Shown here: one piece after another, positions 59,747 through 64,000 of the stretch
Layout of the letters: the number at the start of each line of letters is the position of its first letter
How positions within the stretch are numbered: the first letter of the stretch is position 1
Source: Floccularia luteovirens
Lineage: Eukaryota > Basidiomycota > Agaricomycetes > Agaricales > Squamanitaceae
Assembly (NCBI GenBank): GCA_009739215.1
Contig: VSJF01000004.1
Location: forward strand, 1,116,001 to 1,180,000
Length of the DNA: 64,000 nt
Direction of reading: 5' to 3'
Made by a program: the position numbers and the translations under genes
The notes under the pieces: model-generated
Databases searched by the model: none
Told to the model about the DNA's origin: nothing
What the model saw: only the letters and a program-made list of their open reading frames with translations

Positions 59747-60892
59747 CCGCTTTCTACTCGTTTGCTCTGAAGGTGAGTACCCCCATCCATATCCTCAAAA
59801 ATATCTAATTTCAGCTAGATATCTCACCATGCATTCTGTACCACCTTGCATCAAATATGTATCGATTTATGTTTTGGCTTGCCGCCCGTTATGTATACTA
59901 AATATGAATGCTCACGACTTTCAAATATACTAATGAGTATTGATCGTATATTTTAGTAAATTTCCCACAAGATGACTATGGTGGGTTTAATCAATGAATC
60001 ATCAACATAAAAATTGCCTCCAGAAAATGAAGTAGTCAAGCGCAAGAAGTACGCAATCTCGGAACGACGAATAATTGAGTTTCTGTACGTGTGAATGCGA
60101 GTAATCAGATCAATGTCCTGTAATGATTCTCCAAGGTATTCAACATGCTGATGTCACGGTTGCATCTTGCTGTGTTTCTTTTATACCAGCACTAAAAATA
60201 AGTTTGAAAGAAGGAGCCCCAGGCTATCCGGTAGCGGTGTGCCTTCCGCTTCTGTCGTGGAGGAATTTGGTCGTGGGTTCAGGTGATGAAGCAATTGAAT
60301 CAACCTTCTTCCGCTTGGACGGTGGAATGTAGAACAGCGCGAGACCTACCAGGCTTGTAGTGGGGTAAAGCCGGTCATAATACTATTATGTAGGTGCCAT
60401 CTGACACTGTCGTAGTTCAGGTGTTCACAGGGAGCAAATGATTACATATAGAATACTTATGATTGCACCCCGTTGTGTGTTGCCCTTGGGAGCTCCAGAT
60501 CACACAATGATTGAACAGAAGGCACATATTACACTCTTGTGCTGCCTTTCTCCATATATTATAAACGGTAGGTTTGCCTAACCGGATGTCGACGGAAAAA
60601 CTTTGCTCTTCTTCGGTAAGCACAAGTAAAGATCACAGTCAAGGGATCTCTTAGAGGGGGTAATATCTATATTAATCCCCAAACAATGGAAAGGGAACCA
60701 GGGGAAACTTACTTTTCCCCACATTCGTAGTGTGTCATTCTCCGTGTGAATAGGTGATGGGCGCCGTGGGCAATTGACTTGTCACTGATTTGAAGACATC
60801 TATCAAATACGCGATGTTATATATAACATGCATGGTATTCACTAGTCGATGGCAGAACCTAAATCGACAGAACATTACATATGAATATATTT
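59747..60892. other. Long intergenic region between convergent IQGAP and MFS genes
   Basis: 1.15 kb separates the IQGAP and MFS stop codons, far more than the 57-206 bp of other convergent pairs here. It holds one exon-like minus-strand segment (60224-60382, listed separately) and AT-rich sequence otherwise. ORFs at 60123-60332 (+) and 60417-60623 (-) have no recognised family. Confidence 0.45.
60224..60382 (-). CDS. Possible terminal exon of an unrecognised small membrane protein
   Basis: After an acceptor-like CATAATAG, the frame reads YYDRLYPTTSLVGLALFYIP then PSKRKKVDSIASSPEPTT and ends at TAG 60224-60226. This looks like one hydrophobic segment followed by a basic then Ser/Pro-rich tail. 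A preceding piece (about 60446-60490, NTQRGAIISILY with donor GTAATC) joins in phase. Upstream I could not complete an ORF with a start codon. Segments near 60540-60620 (LGKPTVYNIWRKAAQE) and 60715-60740 (MTHYECGE) look coding but do not join in one frame. It may be a small gene with unusual splicing or a decayed one. Confidence 0.3.
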   Translation of the reverse strand, partial: YYDRLYPTTSLVGLALFYIPPSKRKKVDSIASSPEPTTKFLHDRSGRHTATG

Positions 60893-63682
60893 CTACAATG
60901 TGAAACGGAAGTTTGGGTGTCGGTCACCAATTGGTGCACGAGTCTTCCCGCTTGCCCACAATTCCTGGTATTTCTCCAGGTTTTGTTGTCTGCGTCCTTC
61001 TGCGCGTGCTTTATTTTCCCATAAGCAGTACGATCTATAACGTAAGAGTTGAGTGCCTGATGAAGGAAAATAAATAAGGGATTCGTGATAATTACACATT
61101 CGCTGCAATCAGAACCCAGGTCAAACACAAGAATGCAAGAGAGATCGTGTGACCCCTAATGTACTTCGGTGCTTGGTCTGTAGAAGACATATATATGTCA
61201 AGAAATATGGGAAGGGAAAGCGGGTCACTGACCTGGAGTATATGCAAAAGTGGCAATAAAGCCACTAGTTAAATGATATTTGTATGAGGAATTAGTTGTA
61301 CAAATGATAGGCAATTTCTTACCCTCCGTTAGCAATTGCTAGCTGAAGTGCTGTTGTGGTTGCCTTCTTGTAATGTCCACTAGAATTGTTGGGTAGGATT
61401 GACCTATATAACCATTGAGTATCAACTCGCTACAGAACATAGCTGCAATAAATTACAGCATACAAGGACCAGAAGGATATCTACGATGAATGCAATTAGT
61501 AAAATCATAATAAAATCGGAGAAATTACAATCATACACGCCGGCCGCCATAAAGAATACGGCAATGTATCGGACAGAATTCTTATCGGTGACAATCGCAA
61601 TGATGTATCCTTCATCAAATTAGGTATGGCACCCTCAGATATTATTGTAGAGGTGCTGGAACATACCAATTATAGCAAATGGTACACATATTAAGATAAA
61701 CGGTCCACGCCACCGCAGTCGGTCACTAAGAAAAGCCACAACGACTAACAAGTTTTTCAGTATGTATATAATTAATTATAAACATGGAAGGTCACCTGTT
61801 AGAACTACGGCAGGCACATAAGGGGGCACTGCATAAGATCGATTTAGACGTGGACACGAGGGCGGAGAGTGCTGGGCTGACTAACCTGTATGGAGCTGTG
61901 CCGCTGATCCTGAGTAACCAAGACCGGAAACGATAGTTGGCCTGAATTACCGTGGCATCAGTTCGGGGCCAAGGCGGAAGGTAGAAGACATGGACTAACA
62001 GGAAGAGGGAATAAGAGTACAAGCTGACAATCAGACCAAGATATGCCATAGCAGTCAACCAAACTTGTATGTCCAAAACACCTGCCATATGATTAGATTG
62101 TATCGGCGAGAAATGGTCATGAAAATATCGAACCTCTTATAACCTCGCGCCATTCAAATTGTTCGTCTTCTTGATGCATCGCCTTGGAATCGAATGGATT
62201 GTGAGAAACATTTTCCCCGGACGTTTCTAAATGAACAACTGCTTCCTTCTTTGCTTCCAAATCAGTAGAGTCAGAAGATTCGGGAACCGGACCGCTGGCG
62301 GTAACGCTGCCATCAGTTCTAAAACGCATCACTTGAAGGTACGGTGGTGTCAGCTGAAGAAATTATATCACGTATGGAAAATATATACCAGCAAAATGCC
62401 TTTCCTCATCAGTCAAGAACTTGCAGCTCGCTAGATCTGCGGGCAGAACGAATGCCGAGATCACACTAGCGACGACAGTTGCAAGACCTTCCAGAATCTT
62501 TACAAACAACTCTATGAGTGAAAGTAGAGAAGTAAATGAGATAACAACGCACAAATATCCACCTCCAGCCAGCCAAACCGCCGATGCCATCCATCTTCGT
62601 GATAGCTGTGGCTAGGAGACCTGAACGTGTAAAAAATATTGAGTGGTCGATCAGCGTGAAACATCTACCAATGCCTACCTCCAAAGGCACCAGACAATGA
62701 TGCTAGATTTCCGGTATAAGTAAATCGGCCGATGAAAGGGGCGAAAGTTAAACCACATACCAGATGCGTAGAATATCCCAACACTAATGAGGGGTTAGAT
62801 TAAAGTCATGGAACGGTTTTGAAAACCATTTACCGTAGTTGTAGTTCGTGACGTTTGTACATGGTACTGAGATAGAGGACCTGACCAATAAATATTTAGT
62901 CGAGAAGTATCTTACTGGACATGGAAATGTACTGCACAATTCCCGGTAGTAAACCACCCTCGCATAGGCCAAGGAAGATGCGGATGGATACCAGACCTTG
63001 GAAGTTGTGGACCTATCATGGTGTTTAAGTAAGTAGTATTCATCAGTTCATCAATTGAACACATACAAATGCAGTCATGGTTGTCACAATTCCCCAGAAG
63101 AAGACAAGAAGAGGGATCCAGCGCTGTGTATAACATGTATATGAGAAAATAAACAATGTAATCTGGGGGGAATAATAACGTTTGCTTTAAGCTTCTTTAA
63201 CACAATATTGGATGGGAGTTCCACAATGATATAACTGATGTGAGGAAAGCTCAGCATTCAAGGGTCAAATACGATTCGTTATCATGATGCTCACGATGCA
63301 TAGAAGACTTTGTGTAAATTAGTGGTCGTTCCAAACCATGGATAATAAAGTTGTACACACCAGCCAATGCTGTGTTGAACTGGTTTCCATGAAGGTGGGA
63401 GTCACGCTCCAGGCCAGCGATTCTGCCATGTGCGGTCAGCTAAAAGGAGACCGTCATCCCGTTGGTAAGACCTGCCTTGCATTTCCGATGTTACTTCTGT
63501 CGATGAAATTGGCCAGCCAGAGCTATGATGAGCAAGGAAGTGAGGTCATATACGAAGGGGCAGTAGAACGGACTTACAAGCGCTAAAGGTGGAAGAATAC
63601 GGCAATCGAGTTTCCACAAGATCCGTTTGGTTCGTTGAGCATAGTCATTATCGTTATTTTGTATATGAATGGATTCAGACAT
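60893..63682 (-). CDS. MFS transporter, anion:cation symporter (Dal5/Tna1-like) family
   Basis: Proton-coupled uptake carrier. Fungal relatives carry allantoate, nicotinate, pantothenate or other small anions. Start MSESIHIQNNDNDYAQRTKR, then ILWKLDCRILPPLALLW and LANFIDRSNIGNARIAGLER (ACS-family TM1 signature). Further: YIIVELPSNIVLKKL, the RIFLGLCEGGLLPG motif, GLLATAITKMDGIGGLAGWR, WRWIFxxEGLATVVASVIS and LPADLASCKFLTDEERHFA. A long hydrophilic central loop follows (GPVPESSDSTDLEAKKEAVV, SHNPFDSK), then the second six helices and a cytosolic tail ending NFRFTL. Some 14 introns. One (63423-63475) needs a GC donor to give GNAR-IAGLE. The substrate cannot be told. The gene is complete. Confidence 0.9.
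63423..63475 (-). other. GC-AG intron in the MFS gene (donor GCAGGTC)
   Basis: The exon ends GGA AAT GCA AG; the intron is 53 nt, with a CTGAC branch site and GGCAG acceptor; then A ATC GCT follows. The join reads NIGNARIAGLERD, nearly invariant in this transporter family. The GT three bases downstream leaves the wrong phase. Confidence 0.8.
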
Positions 63683-64000
63683 TTTGAGTTGTCTATGAAA
63701 TCAGTGCTCAAGTGGGGAACCTGGCGCACAAGGAGATTATGCAGATTGGGTGGTCCTTTTATTGCCAAAACCAGGCGAGGAAAGCCATCAGGTGTCTTGC
63801 GCATATGGTACACAAGTGGGGTAATATCACCATTGAGTATTTTTTGCGCCTTCCCCATCATTCTGTTACCAAAAGTGTTTGACCACCGAGTCCTGAATAG
63901 TACTGTACCTGTTCTGAAAAAATACTTGCTATTTATAGCAACCAATCGTCTCGCTTATTCCTGGGGTAGTCCATGGAGCATCCAGGATCTTAGCGCGTTT
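63683..64000. other. Upstream flank of the MFS gene to the window edge
   Basis: 318 bases upstream of the MFS start. A minus-strand frame (63583-63945) is open and includes GDITPLVYHMRKTPDGFPRL, but I recognise no family and it is out of phase with the MFS start. It most likely holds the promoter. Confidence 0.35.

Noticed and set aside
63583..63945. 120-codon minus ORF upstream of the MFS gene as an extra exon.
   Set aside because: It is in a different frame from the MFS start, has no family resemblance and has no clear donor leading into the transporter.

Overview
The window is nuclear DNA of a filamentous fungus, most likely an agaricomycete basidiomycete. Genes are dense (about one per 2.6 kb). 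They are cut by many very short introns of roughly 45-65 nt, with CTGAC/CTAAC-like branch points and YAG acceptors. The families fit that group: a division-1 chitin synthase, a GST-fold protein of a type common in mushrooms, an Opy2-type membrane anchor, IQGAP, Vip1 and the Sla1 endocytic adaptor. I saw no rRNA, tRNA, CRISPR or intact transposon. All functional calls come from motifs and remembered family features, not database searches.

Layout. 0.5-2.3 kb (+): a small unknown protein and a RING protein. 2.4-6.0 kb (-): chitin synthase. 6.4-7.8 kb (+): GST-like protein. 8.0-8.8 kb (-): COQ10. 9.1-10.0 kb (-): CNBP/Gis2-like zinc-knuckle protein. 11.2-13.5 kb (+): Aro8-type aminotransferase. 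13.8-14.9 kb (+): a divergent 14-3-3. 15.0-16.3 kb (-): deoxyhypusine synthase. 16.4-23.2 kb (+): Sec7-family Arf-GEF. 23.3-27.1 kb (-): Sla1. 27.4-29.5 kb (+): eRF3. 29.7-33.1 kb (+): Rtp1/TANGO6. 33.3-33.9 kb (-): TRAPPC2L. 34.1-35.4 kb (-): PMP34-type peroxisomal carrier. 35.5-39.0 kb (-): a BRUCE-type E2 with zinc region. 39.4-41.4 kb (-): Opy2-like. 41.7-42.8 kb (+): CAF16. 43.2-45.0 kb (+): Air1/2. 45.3-46.2 kb (+): FTS/AKTIP. 46.3-50.1 kb (-): Vip1. 50.5-53.3 kb (+): acyl-CoA ligase ending in SKL. 53.5-59.7 kb (+): IQGAP. 60.9-63.7 kb (-): MFS transporter.

Shared themes. Several genes serve hyphal growth at the tip: chitin synthase, Arf-GEF, Sla1, IQGAP, FTS and Opy2. The Opy2 tail carries two NPFxD motifs, the ligand type read by the Sla1 SHD1 domain encoded 12 kb away. 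A second theme is translation and RNA: deoxyhypusine synthase, eRF3 with a PAM2 motif, CNBP, Air, CAF16 and Rtp1. A third is peroxisomal fatty-acid activation: an ATP carrier of PMP34 type and a PTS1-bearing ligase.

The most unusual signals are in gene structure. At least four introns can only be read as GC-AG introns, three of them with the same donor GCATGTA. The FTS gene appears to contain a 3-nt micro-exon. At least five otherwise intact genes or exons show a one-base excess that breaks the frame inside conserved domains, three or four times in IQGAP alone. These may be consensus errors, but they are not in long homopolymers and all have the same sign.
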